Positions 33,446-42,982 are shown, numbered from the stretch's first letter. The stretch is DNA of 64,000 bases from CALKJU01 sp046349355 (GCA_046349355.1 JAXMCM010000018.1:274681-338680), one strand, 5' to 3'. The notes: generated by a model from the letters alone, not told the origin. Made by a program: numbers and translations.

Positions 33446-36427
33446 TCACCCCACCGCACCCACGTGGTGCATGATGCCCGAGCTGATCCGCCGGATCAGG
33501 TCGTAGTCGGCGGCGATCGGGCGGAAGATGGTGGCGTGCTCCTGGCCGTAGGACTGGGCGTCGGCGCTGCGGTAGGTGGCGGGCTCGCCGTAGTCGAGCT
33601 CGGCGTGGCCGTTCTCGGTGAGCGGGAAGATCTCGCCCAGGAGCGCCAGGGCCGGCTCGACCTCGAGGTGCATCAGCCGCTGGACGAGGCCGTCATGGGT
33701 GACGCTGTGGCGGTCGCTGAAGTCGGGGATGCGCACCGCCCGGTGCATCAGCCGGAACATCAGGGCGAGGCGGACGGCGTGCAGCAGGTGCATGTTGTCG
33801 CGCGTCGCGGCGTCGACGGCGATCGGCTCCTCGCCGGCGTCGCGGGTGGCGCGGCGATGCTCGCGCAGGGCCGAGGCCAGCTCGAGATAGTCGCGCTGGA
33901 AGACGCGGTAGACGGTGAGCAGGCGGTGGTGCAGGCCGATCCGCTCGAGGTAGCCGGCGATGGCGATCAGCTCGGCGTGCTGCTGCGGGTCCTTGCTGGC
34001 GCCGGCGCAGGCCAGCCAGGCGCCCGGGTCGAACAGGTCGACATAGGCGCGCACCACGGCGAGGTCGGTGTACTTGAAGGCGTGCTCGACCATGCGCATG
34101 AGCCGGCGGAAGCGCGGGCTCTCGCGGTAGAGGCGCTGGAACTGGACCGGGTCCTTGCCGACCGCCTGGCCGAGCCCGCCGATGGTGTTGGCCAGCATCC
34201 CCAGCTGCTGGAGGATGCTGTTGTGCGGGATGGCGCGGATCTGCGAGGGGTGCTCGAGGCCGACGCGCGGGCCGGCCGCATCGAACTGCCGCTTGGTCGG
34301 CCGCGAGCCGGTCTGGTAGAGCAGGTTGACGCCCCAGGCGCCGAGCAGGGCGGCGTAGTTCGGGTCCTCGATGACCGTGGCGTTGAACTGCTTGACGGTG
34401 GCGAGGAACTCGTCGGCGTAGTGGTCGCCGGCGTAGAACGGGTCGTTGCCCTCGTCGGCCGGGGCCAGGGTGTGCTCGAGCGCCCGGGTCAGCACCGCCA
34501 GCGCACTCGCCTCGGTCGAGAACAGCTGGTAGCCGTCGCCGCCCTGGTAGCTGGTCTCCTGCAGCAGGCGGATGCCGCGGGCGGCGAACCGGCGGCGGCT
34601 CTCCGGGGTGTCGTAGTAGAGGAAGCGGTCGTGCAGGCTCTGCGGGTGCGCGCCGCGGCCGATGCTCTCGCCATGGGTGTCGAAGATGACCAGCTCGAGG
34701 TCCTGCAGGCCGTGCTGGACGAGCAGGTCGGCGAGCTGCAGGCGGACCCGCTCGATCGACATGGCGGCGGCGATCTGCCCCATGTAGCGGCCGGCATCGG
34801 AGAAGCCGGTCTGGACGCACATCCGGCCGCGGCGGCGCAGGTAGTCGCGGTAGGCCGGCACCGCCAGCGCCCCGCCGATGACCGCGGCACCGCGCTCGAG
34901 CGCCTTCCTGGTCTCGAACAGCGGCGAGATGTCGATGCGGTCGTCGACGCCGAACAGCCGGGCGAAATGCAGGGCGGTCAGCAGGGTCAGCGGCGTCTCG
35001 GTCTCGGCGATGAGGAAGCGGACCGGCTCGCTGGCGTCCAGATACTTCAGCATCTGGGCGATGGTCATGAAGACGCGCTTGGCGGTCGCCCGCTCGGCCG
35101 CGACCGAGCCGAAGTTGACGCTGAGCGGGGTCGAGGTCTCGATCAGCCGGGCGACGGCGTTGACGTAGGTCAGCCGGTGGCTGGGATCGTCCGCCGCATG
35201 CTCCATGCCGATGGTCTTGCGGATGGCGTTGTGCAGCTGGACGGCGTTGATGCGGACATGGGTGCGGGCCAGCCCGACGCCGTGCGTGGCGATCTCGGCG
35301 CGCAGCACGCAGAGCTCGGTGGCGATGGTGTCGTCGGTGGCCTGGTGCAGGGCGCGGTCGACCAGCTCGATCAGCTGGCGGCTGTCGGCGAGGCGGCGCG
35401 AGCGGCCGGACCACAGGCCGCGCGACAGGCCGGCCAGCTTCGCCTGCCAGGCGGCGTCCTGCGGCGGCGGTGCCGCGAACACCTCGAGCTCGTCCTCGCA
35501 GGCCTTGATCGCCAGCGACAGCCGGGCGTCGATCAGCTCGAGCAGCGGCAGCAGGCGCTCGTCGTCGCGGCAGCGCTCGCACAGGGCACCGATGGCATGG
35601 CGGTAGCGGCGCAGCTGGCCGGCCTGGACGACGAGGCGCTTCTCGAAGGTGGTGGTCCACGAGATGTCGGAGCGGCCGTCGGTGTCGTAGCCGACCCAGC
35701 TGGCAATGTTGACCAGCCGCGGCACCAGCTTGCGCCAGTCGTCGGGATAGAGCTCGCGGGCGACGTCGAAGACGAGGCGGAAGACGCGCGCCTGGGCGGC
35801 CTGCAGCCGCTCGATGGCGGCGGTCGCCTGGCGGTGCTCCTCGGTGAGGTCGAGCTTCGGCTCGGGCCGGTGCGGCACGCTCTCGGCATGCGCCAGGGCC
35901 TTCTGCCGCTCGGCCGGGTCGTCGGACAGGGCCAGCGTGGCGAGGTCCTGCTGCAGCGCAACGGCGATGCCGAAGGTCGGGTGGGCGGTGACGACGAAGC
36001 CGTAGAGGATGCGGCCCAGCCGCGCCTGGAAGTCGGCGAACGGGACGAGGTTGCCGTCGCTGTCGTGCGCCTCGCGGCGGACCAGCGCGGCGATCCGCGC
36101 GGCGTTGGCGGCCGGGTCGACCTCGCCCAGATAGCTGCGCAGCTGGCGGGCCCGGGCGGCGAAGGCGCGGCCGGTCAGGCGGCGGATCAGCGGCTCGACA
36201 TCGGCCCAGTCGCCGCCGCCGGCGTCGAGGCGCTCCTGCAGGTTCAGCGCCAGCAGGCGGATCGGGTTGGCGAACGGGTCGCCGTCGACGCGCTGGCGGA
36301 ACTCGCCCAGCGTCTGCACCAGCTGGCCGACGAGGCGGTCGCCGAGGTCCTGGGCGGCCGGAGCGGCGTCGGGGAGCTGCTCGTCTTCGCTGCCGCGGCG
36401 CACGGCCAGCCTGGCGTCAAGGGTCAT
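33446..36427 (-). CDS. Divergent phosphoenolpyruvate carboxylase-like protein
   Basis: 993 residues, slightly longer than usual PEP carboxylase, which fixes bicarbonate onto PEP to form oxaloacetate. Family landmarks are present but altered. VVTAHPTFG (catalytic His149) has Phe where Glu follows in VLTAHPTE. GFSDAGR (about 538) stands for GYSDSxKD. FDTHGESIGRGAHP (about 583-596) stands for FHGRGGSIGRGG, so the His and first Arg of that loop are lost while the last Arg remains. SRPTKR (about 706) is kept. The C-terminus ends MHHVGAVG and lacks the RNTG tail that completes the active site. It may have reduced or changed activity. No partner gene is adjacent. Confidence 0.75.
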   Translation of the reverse strand: MTLDARLAVRRGSEDEQLPDAAPAAQDLGDRLVGQLVQTLGEFRQRVDGDPFANPIRLLALNLQERLDAGGGDWADVEPLIRRLTGRAFAARARQLRSYLGEVDPAANAARIAALVRREAHDSDGNLVPFADFQARLGRILYGFVVTAHPTFGIAVALQQDLATLALSDDPAERQKALAHAESVPHRPEPKLDLTEEHRQATAAIERLQAAQARVFRLVFDVARELYPDDWRKLVPRLVNIASWVGYDTDGRSDISWTTTFEKRLVVQAGQLRRYRHAIGALCERCRDDERLLPLLELIDARLSLAIKACEDELEVFAAPPPQDAAWQAKLAGLSRGLWSGRSRRLADSRQLIELVDRALHQATDDTIATELCVLRAEIATHGVGLARTHVRINAVQLHNAIRKTIGMEHAADDPSHRLTYVNAVARLIETSTPLSVNFGSVAAERATAKRVFMTIAQMLKYLDASEPVRFLIAETETPLTLLTALHFARLFGVDDRIDISPLFETRKALERGAAVIGGALAVPAYRDYLRRRGRMCVQTGFSDAGRYMGQIAAAMSIERVRLQLADLLVQHGLQDLELVIFDTHGESIGRGAHPQSLHDRFLYYDTPESRRRFAARGIRLLQETSYQGGDGYQLFSTEASALAVLTRALEHTLAPADEGNDPFYAGDHYADEFLATVKQFNATVIEDPNYAALLGAWGVNLLYQTGSRPTKRQFDAAGPRVGLEHPSQIRAIPHNSILQQLGMLANTIGGLGQAVGKDPVQFQRLYRESPRFRRLMRMVEHAFKYTDLAVVRAYVDLFDPGAWLACAGASKDPQQHAELIAIAGYLERIGLHHRLLTVYRVFQRDYLELASALREHRRATRDAGEEPIAVDAATRDNMHLLHAVRLALMFRLMHRAVRIPDFSDRHSVTHDGLVQRLMHLEVEPALALLGEIFPLTENGHAELDYGEPATYRSADAQSYGQEHATIFRPIAADYDLIRRISSGIMHHVGAVG

Positions 36428-36528
36428 CGGGGGGACCTGCCTGCGCTATGTCGTTGCAGCCAGCATTCAACGATTCATGCTGCGATGCAACAATGGAACG
36501 CGTGACGGTCGTGCCCCGGGCGCACCGG

Positions 36529-37221
36529 TCAGCCGCTGTCGGTCGCGAACCGGGCGACGTCGTCCGCCAGCGCGGCGAGGAAGGCGGCGCGGCCGGGTTG
36601 CGCGTCGGCGACGCCCGGCGGCAGCTCGTCCATGTAGGAGAAGTGGCCGGCCGCCGGGTCGAGCCGGAGCCCGGCCGGGACATGCCGGGCCAGCCGGTCG
36701 CGCAGCAGCGCCGCCTGCGCCGGCGGCGTCACGGTGTCGGCGCCGCCGACGCGGATCAGCACCCGGGCGCTGACGGCGTCGAGCGCCCCGGGATGCAGCA
36801 GGAAGCCGGCCGGCGGCGCCAGCAGCAGCAGGCGGTCGATCGGGCGCGGCACCGCCGTCACCGCCTCGCCGGCGAGGGTCCTGGCCTCGGCCCCGGCCAG
36901 CACCAAGAGGGCCACCGCCCCCAGCGAATGGCCGACGCCGACCAGCGGCAGGCCGGCATCGGCATGGCGGTCGGCGGCGGTGCCGAGGCCGTCGACGCGG
37001 GCGGCGAGCTCGGGCCCGGTCGGCACCGGCGACGGCAGCAGTGCCAGGCGCGGCGCCACCACCGTGCAGCCGCGGGCGCGCAGGGTCTCGAGCAGCGGCC
37101 GGTGGCGCTGCGGGTCGCCGCCGCGGCCGGCAGCGAACAGGACGATGCAGCGCGGCCGCTCCGCCACCAGCAGGGTGACGGCGGCGGGGCCGGCGTGGTC
37201 CGGCGGCGGGGACGGGGACAT
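36529..37221 (-). CDS. Alpha/beta hydrolase
   Basis: 230-residue soluble hydrolase. VGHSLGAVALLVLAG holds the nucleophile elbow, IRVGGADTVTPP the acid residue and AAGHFSYMDELPPG the catalytic histidine, in the correct order. The N-terminal IVLFAAGRGGDPQRH would form the oxyanion-hole strand. Family members include esterases and serine aminopeptidase-like lipases; the substrate is unknown. GGAG lies nine bases before the start. It is divergent from the SYLF gene. Confidence 0.8.
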   Translation of the reverse strand: MSPSPPPDHAGPAAVTLLVAERPRCIVLFAAGRGGDPQRHRPLLETLRARGCTVVAPRLALLPSPVPTGPELAARVDGLGTAADRHADAGLPLVGVGHSLGAVALLVLAGAEARTLAGEAVTAVPRPIDRLLLLAPPAGFLLHPGALDAVSARVLIRVGGADTVTPPAQAALLRDRLARHVPAGLRLDPAAGHFSYMDELPPGVADAQPGRAAFLAALADDVARFATDSG

Positions 37222-37286
37222 GGCGGCTCCGGCAGGCGGCCGCCAGCCTCGGGCAGCCCGGCGTCGCCGGCAAGCCGGTCGGCGGC

Positions 37287-37314
37287 TTGACCGTGGCGGG
37301 CCTCGCTCTAGGGT
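37287..37314 (+). promoter_or_regulatory. Promoter candidate for the SYLF gene
   Basis: TTGACC (37287-37292), 16 bases, TAGGGT (37309-37314), 59 bases before the ATG at 37374. The -10 sequence is identical to that at 26,121. Confidence 0.4.
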
Positions 37315-37373
37315 GCCGGCACCGTGGGTCCGGCGTGTCGCCGGCGGCGGCTCTCGGGCGGAGATCGCGGACG

Positions 37374-38057
37374 ATGATGCAGCTATCCCGGCGGACGCTG
37401 GTCGCCGCCACCATGCTGGCGGTCCTGGGCCCGGCGCTGCCGGCCATGGCCAGCGAGCAGGAACGCCTGGTCGAGCGGGCCAAGCTGGCGCTCGAGGAGT
37501 TCCTCGCCGACTCCAACTTCGACAAGATGCGGATCTACGTGCAGAACGCCCAGGCGGTGATGGTCTTCCCCGAGCTGCTGAAGGCCGGGCTGATCGTCGG
37601 CGTCGAGGCCGGCTCAGGGATCATGGTGGTCCGCGACGAGGCCTCCGGCAGCTGGAGCAACCCCGCCTTCTACCGGGTCTACGAGGGCAGCTTCGGCCTG
37701 CAGATCGGCGGTGCCGCGACCGCGGTCGTGCTGACGATCATGAACCGGCCGGCGATCGACAAGATCCTGACCTCGAAGTTCCAGATGGGCACCGACGCCA
37801 GCGTCGCCGCCGGCCCGGTCGGGCCCGGCGTCGGGGCCTCGACGACGACCAATTTCGGCGAGGACATCTATACCTTCTCGCGCAGCAAGGGGCTCTTCGC
37901 CGGGCTGACCCTGTCGGGAGCGGCGGTGCTGCCCAACGCCGACTGGAACCAGGCCTATTACGGCGTGCAGACGAGCCCGGCGCGGATCCTGCGCGGCGAG
38001 GTCCAGGGCGGCGGCCCCGAGGTCACGGCGCTCAAGGAGACCCTCGCCCGGTTCTGA
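37374..38057 (+). CDS. Lipid-binding SYLF (Ysc84) domain protein
   Basis: 227 residues. The N-terminus LSRRTLVAATMLAVLGPALP, ending AMAS, is a Tat-like signal peptide. The mature protein is one SYLF domain: VFPELLKAGLIVGVEAGSGI, NPAFYRVYEGSFGLQIGG, VLTIMNRPAIDKIL and DIYTFSRSKGLFAGLTLSG are the conserved blocks. SYLF domains bind phosphoinositides in eukaryotes; the bacterial secreted forms probably bind lipids at the envelope. A second ATG three bases on (37377) is equally possible. Its stop codon touches the convergent stop of the next gene (TGATCA). Confidence 0.88.
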   Translation: MMQLSRRTLVAATMLAVLGPALPAMASEQERLVERAKLALEEFLADSNFDKMRIYVQNAQAVMVFPELLKAGLIVGVEAGSGIMVVRDEASGSWSNPAFYRVYEGSFGLQIGGAATAVVLTIMNRPAIDKILTSKFQMGTDASVAAGPVGPGVGASTTTNFGEDIYTFSRSKGLFAGLTLSGAAVLPNADWNQAYYGVQTSPARILRGEVQGGGPEVTALKETLARF

Positions 38058-38501
38058 TCAGGGCCGGCGGGTGACCGCCAGCAGGGCCGAGCGCACGGCG
38101 GCGAAGGCGGCATCGTCGAAGCCCAGCACGCGGCCGTAGACCTCCATGAACATGTCGACGGTGGCGGCCCCGTCCCAGGGAGTGCCGCGCTTGCGCGTCC
38201 GCTGCACCATCAGCGCCGCGGCGACATTGTCGCGGAACTGCCGGCCGACCGCCTCGGGGGCCCCGGCCTGGTCGAGCAGCTGGGCGATCCGGCGCAGGAC
38301 GCGGCCGGTCTCCCAGGCGCCGCGGACGTCGCCCAGCCCCGACAGCCGCGGCGTCGCCACCATCATCGATTCGTTGGGCCCGCCCGGCCAACGGGCACCG
38401 GCGTCGCCCAGGCCCGGCCCGGCCCCGGCCCGGCCCGACGGCAGCGCGCCGAGCCCGGCGCGAAAGGCCTCCTGCGGGTCGTCGGGCTCGGGCGCGATCA
38501 T
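38058..38501 (-). CDS. Hypothetical protein, 147 residues
   Basis: Not recognised. The N-terminal 45 residues are Gly/Pro/Ala-rich and probably disordered. The rest looks like a compact helical domain (AWETGRVLRRIAQLLDQAG, GRQFRDNVAAALMVQRTRKR, VDMFMEVYGRVLGFDDAAF). There is no signal peptide or membrane span. The stop abuts that of the SYLF gene with no gap. Confidence 0.55.
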   Translation of the reverse strand: MIAPEPDDPQEAFRAGLGALPSGRAGAGPGLGDAGARWPGGPNESMMVATPRLSGLGDVRGAWETGRVLRRIAQLLDQAGAPEAVGRQFRDNVAAALMVQRTRKRGTPWDGAATVDMFMEVYGRVLGFDDAAFAAVRSALLAVTRRP

Positions 38502-38609
38502 CGCCGCCCGGCCGCCGGCGCTAACCGTCCGTCAACCGCCGCCGGGCCAGGATCGCCGCCGGGCCGCGCCCCGGGGCCGGGGCGCCGGGCGCATGGCGGA
38601 GCGGGTGCG

Positions 38610-38702
38610 ATGCTGGCACGCACGATCCTCTGGCTGCTCATGGTGATGGGCGGCGTCAACCTGATCCTCGAGGCGCCGGTACCCCTGGCCGTCGCACCCT
38701 AG
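38610..38702 (+). CDS. Possible 30-residue membrane peptide
   Basis: ATG at 38610 with GGAGCGGGTGCG upstream, reading MLARTILWLLMVMGGVNLI then LEAPVPLAVAP and TAG. A single hydrophobic span with a short proline-rich tail would fit a small membrane protein. Its stop overlaps the glcF stop on the other strand (CTAG). Expression is unproven, and short hydrophobic frames arise by chance. Confidence 0.3.
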   Translation: MLARTILWLLMVMGGVNLILEAPVPLAVAP

Positions 38703-40009
38703 GCGGCCGCCGGCCGGGCCGTCGCCGGCAGGGCCGCCGGGCGCGGGCCGCCGGTCGCCCAGTCGAGCAGCTCGGCGGTGTGCACGACGGGAATGCCGGT
38801 GCCCGAGGCGATCTGGGTGAGGCAGCCGATGTTGCCGGCGGCGATGACGTCGGGCCGGGTGGCGGCGAGGTTGGCGACCTTGCGGTCGCGCAGCTGCCCG
38901 GCGATCGCCGGCTGCAGCAGGTTGTAGGTCCCGGCCGAGCCGCAGCAGAGGTGGCTCTCGGCCGGCTCGGTGACGGTGAAGCCGGCGGCGGTGAGCAGCC
39001 GCTTGGGCTGGTGGCGGACCTGCTGGCCGTGCTGCAGCGAGCAGGCCGAATGGTAGGCGACGACGAGGTCGGTATCGACGGTGGCCGGCAGCAGGCCGCG
39101 GGCGTCGAGCAGCTCGGTGAGGTCGCGCACCAGGGCCGAGATCCGCTGCGCCTTCGCCGCGTAGGCCGGGTCCTCGCGCAGCATGAAGCCGTAGTCCTTG
39201 AGCGTGGTGCCGCAGCCCGAGGCGTTGACGACGATGGCGTCGAGGCCCTTGCCGTCGAGCTCGCGGGTCCAGGCGTCGACGTTGCGCCGGGCGGCGGCCA
39301 GCGCCGGCTCGACCCGGCCCATGTGGTGCTCGAGCGCGCCGCAGCAGCCGGCGCCGGCGGCGACGACGACCTCGTAGCCGTGCCGGGCGAGCAGGCGGAC
39401 GGTGGCCTCGTTAATCTGCGGCGCCAGCACCTGCTGGGCGCAGCCGGACAAGAGGGCGACGCGGCCGCGGCGCGCGCCTTCGGCCGGCACCACCTGCGGG
39501 CGGTCGACCGGCGACGGCCCGGGGACGCTGGCCGGCGCCAGCCGCAGCATGGCCCCGAGGCGCTCGGGCAGGAGGCCGGCGAGCGGCTTGCCGAGCCAGG
39601 CGCCGAGCAGGGCGAGGCGCAGCCGGCCGGGGTGGGGCAGCACGAAGGCGAGCAGGCGGCGCAGCCAGCGGTCGGCGGCCGGGCGCTCGTAGGTCCGCTC
39701 GATATGCGCCCGGGCATGGTCGACGAGGTGCATGTAGTGCACCCCGGACGGGCAGGTGGTCATGCAGGACAGGCAGGAGAGGCAGCGGTCGATGTGCCTG
39801 ACGGTCGGCTCTGTTGCCGGCTTGCCACCCTCGAGCATCTGCTTGATCAGGTAGATCCGGCCGCGCGGGCTGTCGAGCTCGTCACCGAGCAGCACGTAGG
39901 TCGGGCAGGTCGCGGTGCAGAAGCCGCAATGCACGCAGGTGCGCAGGATGCGCTCGGCCACCCGGATCTCCGGATCGGCCAGCTGCTCTGCGGTAAAGTT
40001 GGTCTGCAT
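38699..40009 (-). CDS. glcF: Glycolate oxidase iron-sulfur subunit GlcF
   Basis: 436-residue electron-transfer subunit of glycolate dehydrogenase. Two 4Fe-4S ferredoxin-like clusters are near the N-terminus (CVHCGFCTATCP and CLSCLSCMTTCP). The two CCG domains of the family follow (GCCGALEHHMG and CCGSAGTYN). ADPEIRVAERILRTC is the typical start region. The ATG at 40009 is chosen over 40075 because it begins the conserved MQTNFTAEQL. The flavin subunits GlcD and GlcE, normally immediately upstream, are absent here, so they must be elsewhere or the gene acts with another flavoprotein. Confidence 0.92.
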   Translation of the reverse strand: MQTNFTAEQLADPEIRVAERILRTCVHCGFCTATCPTYVLLGDELDSPRGRIYLIKQMLEGGKPATEPTVRHIDRCLSCLSCMTTCPSGVHYMHLVDHARAHIERTYERPAADRWLRRLLAFVLPHPGRLRLALLGAWLGKPLAGLLPERLGAMLRLAPASVPGPSPVDRPQVVPAEGARRGRVALLSGCAQQVLAPQINEATVRLLARHGYEVVVAAGAGCCGALEHHMGRVEPALAAARRNVDAWTRELDGKGLDAIVVNASGCGTTLKDYGFMLREDPAYAAKAQRISALVRDLTELLDARGLLPATVDTDLVVAYHSACSLQHGQQVRHQPKRLLTAAGFTVTEPAESHLCCGSAGTYNLLQPAIAGQLRDRKVANLAATRPDVIAAGNIGCLTQIASGTGIPVVHTAELLDWATGGPRPAALPATARPAAA

Positions 40010-40293
40010 CAGGGACTTCCCGGGAACGGGGCGGGGCGGGGACAGCGCCCGCGGACGGCCGGCGGACCACACCACGGCAACGGCGCCGACGCAACGGCGG
40101 GCCGGCAGATGGAGGCCCTGTCATACTCCGGTACCCGGCGGCCGGCCCGGGACTAGGCCCCCGCGTTGACCGTTGTCAGTCCGGTATGCCATCAGGGCGA
40201 TAACTTCATTCACCGTCTTGTCAGAGCCGCTGCGCAGGCCAAGCTGAGCCAGCCGGCGGAGCACAACCCTCAAGTCGTCACAGGAGGACACAG

Positions 40294-41724
40294 GTGGCCA
40301 ACTTCCGTGCTGGCACCAGCGGCTACAACATGACAACCGACGTGTTCGGCGGCATCGACGATGTCACCAGCGCCACGTCGACGTCGACCACGATCGTGCA
40401 GGGCGACGGCAACATCCTGAAGCTGACCGGCACCGGCTTCACCTACCGCACGGTGGGCGGCGAGAAGATCCTGTCGGGCGGCACCGTCACCCGGATCGTC
40501 GAGACCGACAGCGCCAACAAGGTGCTGTTCGACAACTCCGGCATCAGCCTCGCCGCGACCTCGGTGATCAGCCGGATCGACGCCGGCGACAAGGCCTCCA
40601 GCCTGTTCTCCGTCACCCTGCGCAGCAACGACGTCGTCAGCGGCAGCAACGCCGCCGACACGCTGACCAGCTACGGCTTCAACGACCGGATCTCCGGCCT
40701 CGGCGGCAACGACCGGCTCAACGGCTACACCGGCGACGACGTGATCTTCGGCGGCAACGACGACGACGTCGTCTTCGGCAGCTCCGGCAACGACACGCTG
40801 TTCGGCGGCGAGGGCCTCGACCGGCTGTTCGGCAGCGTCGGCGACGACGTCATGTTCGGCGGCAATGGCAACGACGGCCTCAGCGGCAGCACCGGCAACG
40901 ACATCATCGGCGGCGGCGCCGGCAACGACGCCATCAGCGGGGCCGACGGCGACGATACCATGGGCGGCGACGCCGGCATCGACGTCCTCAGCGCCGGCAA
41001 CGGCAACGACGTCATCCGCGGCGGCAACGACGGCGACAGCGTGCTCGGCGGCGACGGCCTCGACACCATCCTCGGCGAAGCCGGCAACGACACGCTGTTC
41101 GGCGAGGCCCTGCTCGACTCGATCGACGGCGGAACCGGCAACGACCTGATCTTCGGCGGCTCCGGCAAGAACATCATCTCGGGTGGCGACGGCGACGACT
41201 CGATCACCGGAGGCGACGCCAGCGAGCGCATCTACGGTGGCGAGGGCAACGACGACATCGACGCGCGCAACGGCGGCGACTCGGTCTTCGGCGGAAACGG
41301 CGACGACACCATCATCCAGCGCGAGGCCGACGGCATCATCCGCGGCGGTGGCGGCAACGACGAGGTCGTCGCGGGCAACGGCAACGACCGGATCGCCGGC
41401 GATGCCGGCAACGACACCCTGTCGGGCGTGAACGGCGACGACACGCTCAACGGCAATGACGGCACCGACGAGATCTACGGCGGCTCCGGCAACGACACCT
41501 TCGCGTTCGGCCCCGGCTCCGAGATCGACCGGGTGTTCGACTACGAGGCCGGCGAGAACGTCGACCTGCTCGGCCTGACCCAGGACGACCTGACGCTCAG
41601 CAAGGTCGGGCAGGACCTGCAGATCCGCCACACCGGCACCGGCGACGTGATGGTGCTGGTCAACTTCTACGCCAACGGGCTGACCGACGTGGTCATCGAC
41701 GGGGTGACCGTCGACACGCCGTGA
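40294..41724 (+). CDS. RTX calcium-binding protein with a non-RTX N-terminal domain
   Basis: 476 residues from a GTG start preceded by CAGGAGGACACAG. Unlike the other RTX proteins here it lacks the MAxxxGTxGND signature. Residues 1-115 are a beta-rich region (AGTSGYNMTTDVFGG, VTSATSTSTTIVQGDGNIL, ILSGGTVTRIVETDSANK). RTX nonapeptides (GGNGNDxLxG) fill about 120-405. The C-terminus (FAFGPGSEIDRVFDYEAGEN, DLTLSKVGQDLQIRHTGTGD, ending GVTVDTP) is like type I secretion modules. It probably folds extracellularly on Ca2+. The 284 bases upstream hold no gene. Confidence 0.8.
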   Translation: MANFRAGTSGYNMTTDVFGGIDDVTSATSTSTTIVQGDGNILKLTGTGFTYRTVGGEKILSGGTVTRIVETDSANKVLFDNSGISLAATSVISRIDAGDKASSLFSVTLRSNDVVSGSNAADTLTSYGFNDRISGLGGNDRLNGYTGDDVIFGGNDDDVVFGSSGNDTLFGGEGLDRLFGSVGDDVMFGGNGNDGLSGSTGNDIIGGGAGNDAISGADGDDTMGGDAGIDVLSAGNGNDVIRGGNDGDSVLGGDGLDTILGEAGNDTLFGEALLDSIDGGTGNDLIFGGSGKNIISGGDGDDSITGGDASERIYGGEGNDDIDARNGGDSVFGGNGDDTIIQREADGIIRGGGGNDEVVAGNGNDRIAGDAGNDTLSGVNGDDTLNGNDGTDEIYGGSGNDTFAFGPGSEIDRVFDYEAGENVDLLGLTQDDLTLSKVGQDLQIRHTGTGDVMVLVNFYANGLTDVVIDGVTVDTP

Positions 41725-41728
41725 GGCG

Positions 41729-42937
41729 CTAGTCGCCCAGCCTGACCGCCGGGTCGGCGCAGCGCTCGGGATCGAGCCTGCGCCGCTCGGCGATCAGGCG
41801 CTTGGCCTGGATGAAGTCCGACGGCCGGTTGATGGCGTCCACCGCCAGCAGCCGGCCGTCGTCCATGTAGAGGCAGCTGAAGGCGCGGGACGCCGGCTCG
41901 CCGCGCAGCACGACCTGCCCCGCCCCGGTCGACAGGCCGGCGATCTGCAGCTTCAGGTCGTACTGGTCCGACCAGAACCACGGCACCTCGTCGTAGGCCT
42001 CGTCGCGGCCCAGCATCGACGCCGCCACGGTCTTGGCCTGCGCCATGGCGTTGTGCACGGACTCCAGCCGCACCCGGCGGGCGTAGAGGTTGCTCGGGTG
42101 GTTGGTGACGTCGCCGGCGGCCCACACCCCCGGCGCCGAGGTCCGGCCGCAGGCGTCGACGACGATGCCGTTGTCGACGGCAAGCCCGGCCTCGCGGGCG
42201 AGCTCGTCGTTGGGCACCGCCCCGATGCCGACGACGACGAGCCCGGCCGGCCAGACGCGGCCATCGGCGCCGCGCACGGCAGCGACCCGACCCTCGCCCT
42301 CCAGCCCGGCGATGCCGGTGCCGGTCTCGATGGCGACCCCGCGGGCGCGGTGCTCGGCGGTGAAGAAGGCCGAGACCGGCTCGGCGACGACGCGGTTGAG
42401 CACGCGCGGCTGGGCCTCGACGACGGTGACCTCGCAGCCGAGCTGGCGCAGGCTGGCCGCCACCTCGAGGCCGATATAGCCGCCGCCGATCACCACCGCC
42501 GGGCGGCCCTCGGCGGCCAGGGCACGGATGCGGACGGCATCGGCCAGGGTGCGCAGGTAGCAGACGCCGTCGAGCCCGGCGCCGGGCAGCGGCAGGCGGC
42601 GGGCGCGGGTGCCCATGCACAGGGCGAGGCTGTCGAACGGATGCGCCGCACCGGCGTCGTCGCGGACGGTGCGGGCGGCGAGGTCGATGGCGGTGACGCG
42701 CCGGCCGAGGACCAGCCCGATCCCGGCCTGGGCGTAGAAGCCGGCGGGCTTGACGTAGGCGCGGTCGGCGGCGACCTCGCCGGTCAGGTATTTCTTCGAC
42801 AGCGGCGGGCGCTGGTAGGGCGGCTCGGGCTCGTCGCCGATCAGCGTCAGCGGGCCGGCATGGCCCATCTGGCGCAGCGAGATGGCGAGCTGGGCGGCGG
42901 CCTGGCCGGCCCCGACGACGACGACGCGGCCGTTCAC
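41729..42937 (-). CDS. FAD-dependent ferredoxin/rubredoxin reductase-type oxidoreductase
   Basis: 402-residue flavoprotein of the BphA4/rubredoxin reductase group, which passes electrons from NAD(P)H to a small iron-sulfur partner. FAD motif VVVVGAGQAAAQLAISLRQ is at the N-terminus. YQRPPLSKKYL is diagnostic. The NAD-binding motif VVIGGGYIGLEVAASL is central, and the second FAD contact is VWAAGDVTNHP. A typical C-terminal reductase domain with PWFWSDQYDLKLQIAG follows. Two GTG codons (42943, 42937) could start it; 42937 has better spacing from GGAG. The frame is open further upstream but without homology. No ferredoxin or oxygenase gene adjoins. Confidence 0.9.
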   Translation of the reverse strand: MNGRVVVVGAGQAAAQLAISLRQMGHAGPLTLIGDEPEPPYQRPPLSKKYLTGEVAADRAYVKPAGFYAQAGIGLVLGRRVTAIDLAARTVRDDAGAAHPFDSLALCMGTRARRLPLPGAGLDGVCYLRTLADAVRIRALAAEGRPAVVIGGGYIGLEVAASLRQLGCEVTVVEAQPRVLNRVVAEPVSAFFTAEHRARGVAIETGTGIAGLEGEGRVAAVRGADGRVWPAGLVVVGIGAVPNDELAREAGLAVDNGIVVDACGRTSAPGVWAAGDVTNHPSNLYARRVRLESVHNAMAQAKTVAASMLGRDEAYDEVPWFWSDQYDLKLQIAGLSTGAGQVVLRGEPASRAFSCLYMDDGRLLAVDAINRPSDFIQAKRLIAERRRLDPERCADPAVRLGD

Positions 42938-42982
42938 CGTCACGCTCCGCCGCCGCCGTGCCCGAAGGGACACAGCGTCGCT

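Noticed and set aside
33464..36505. 1013-codon plus-strand frame
   Set aside because: Shadow of the PEP-carboxylase-like gene; composition dominated by Val, Gly, Asp and Glu with no motifs.
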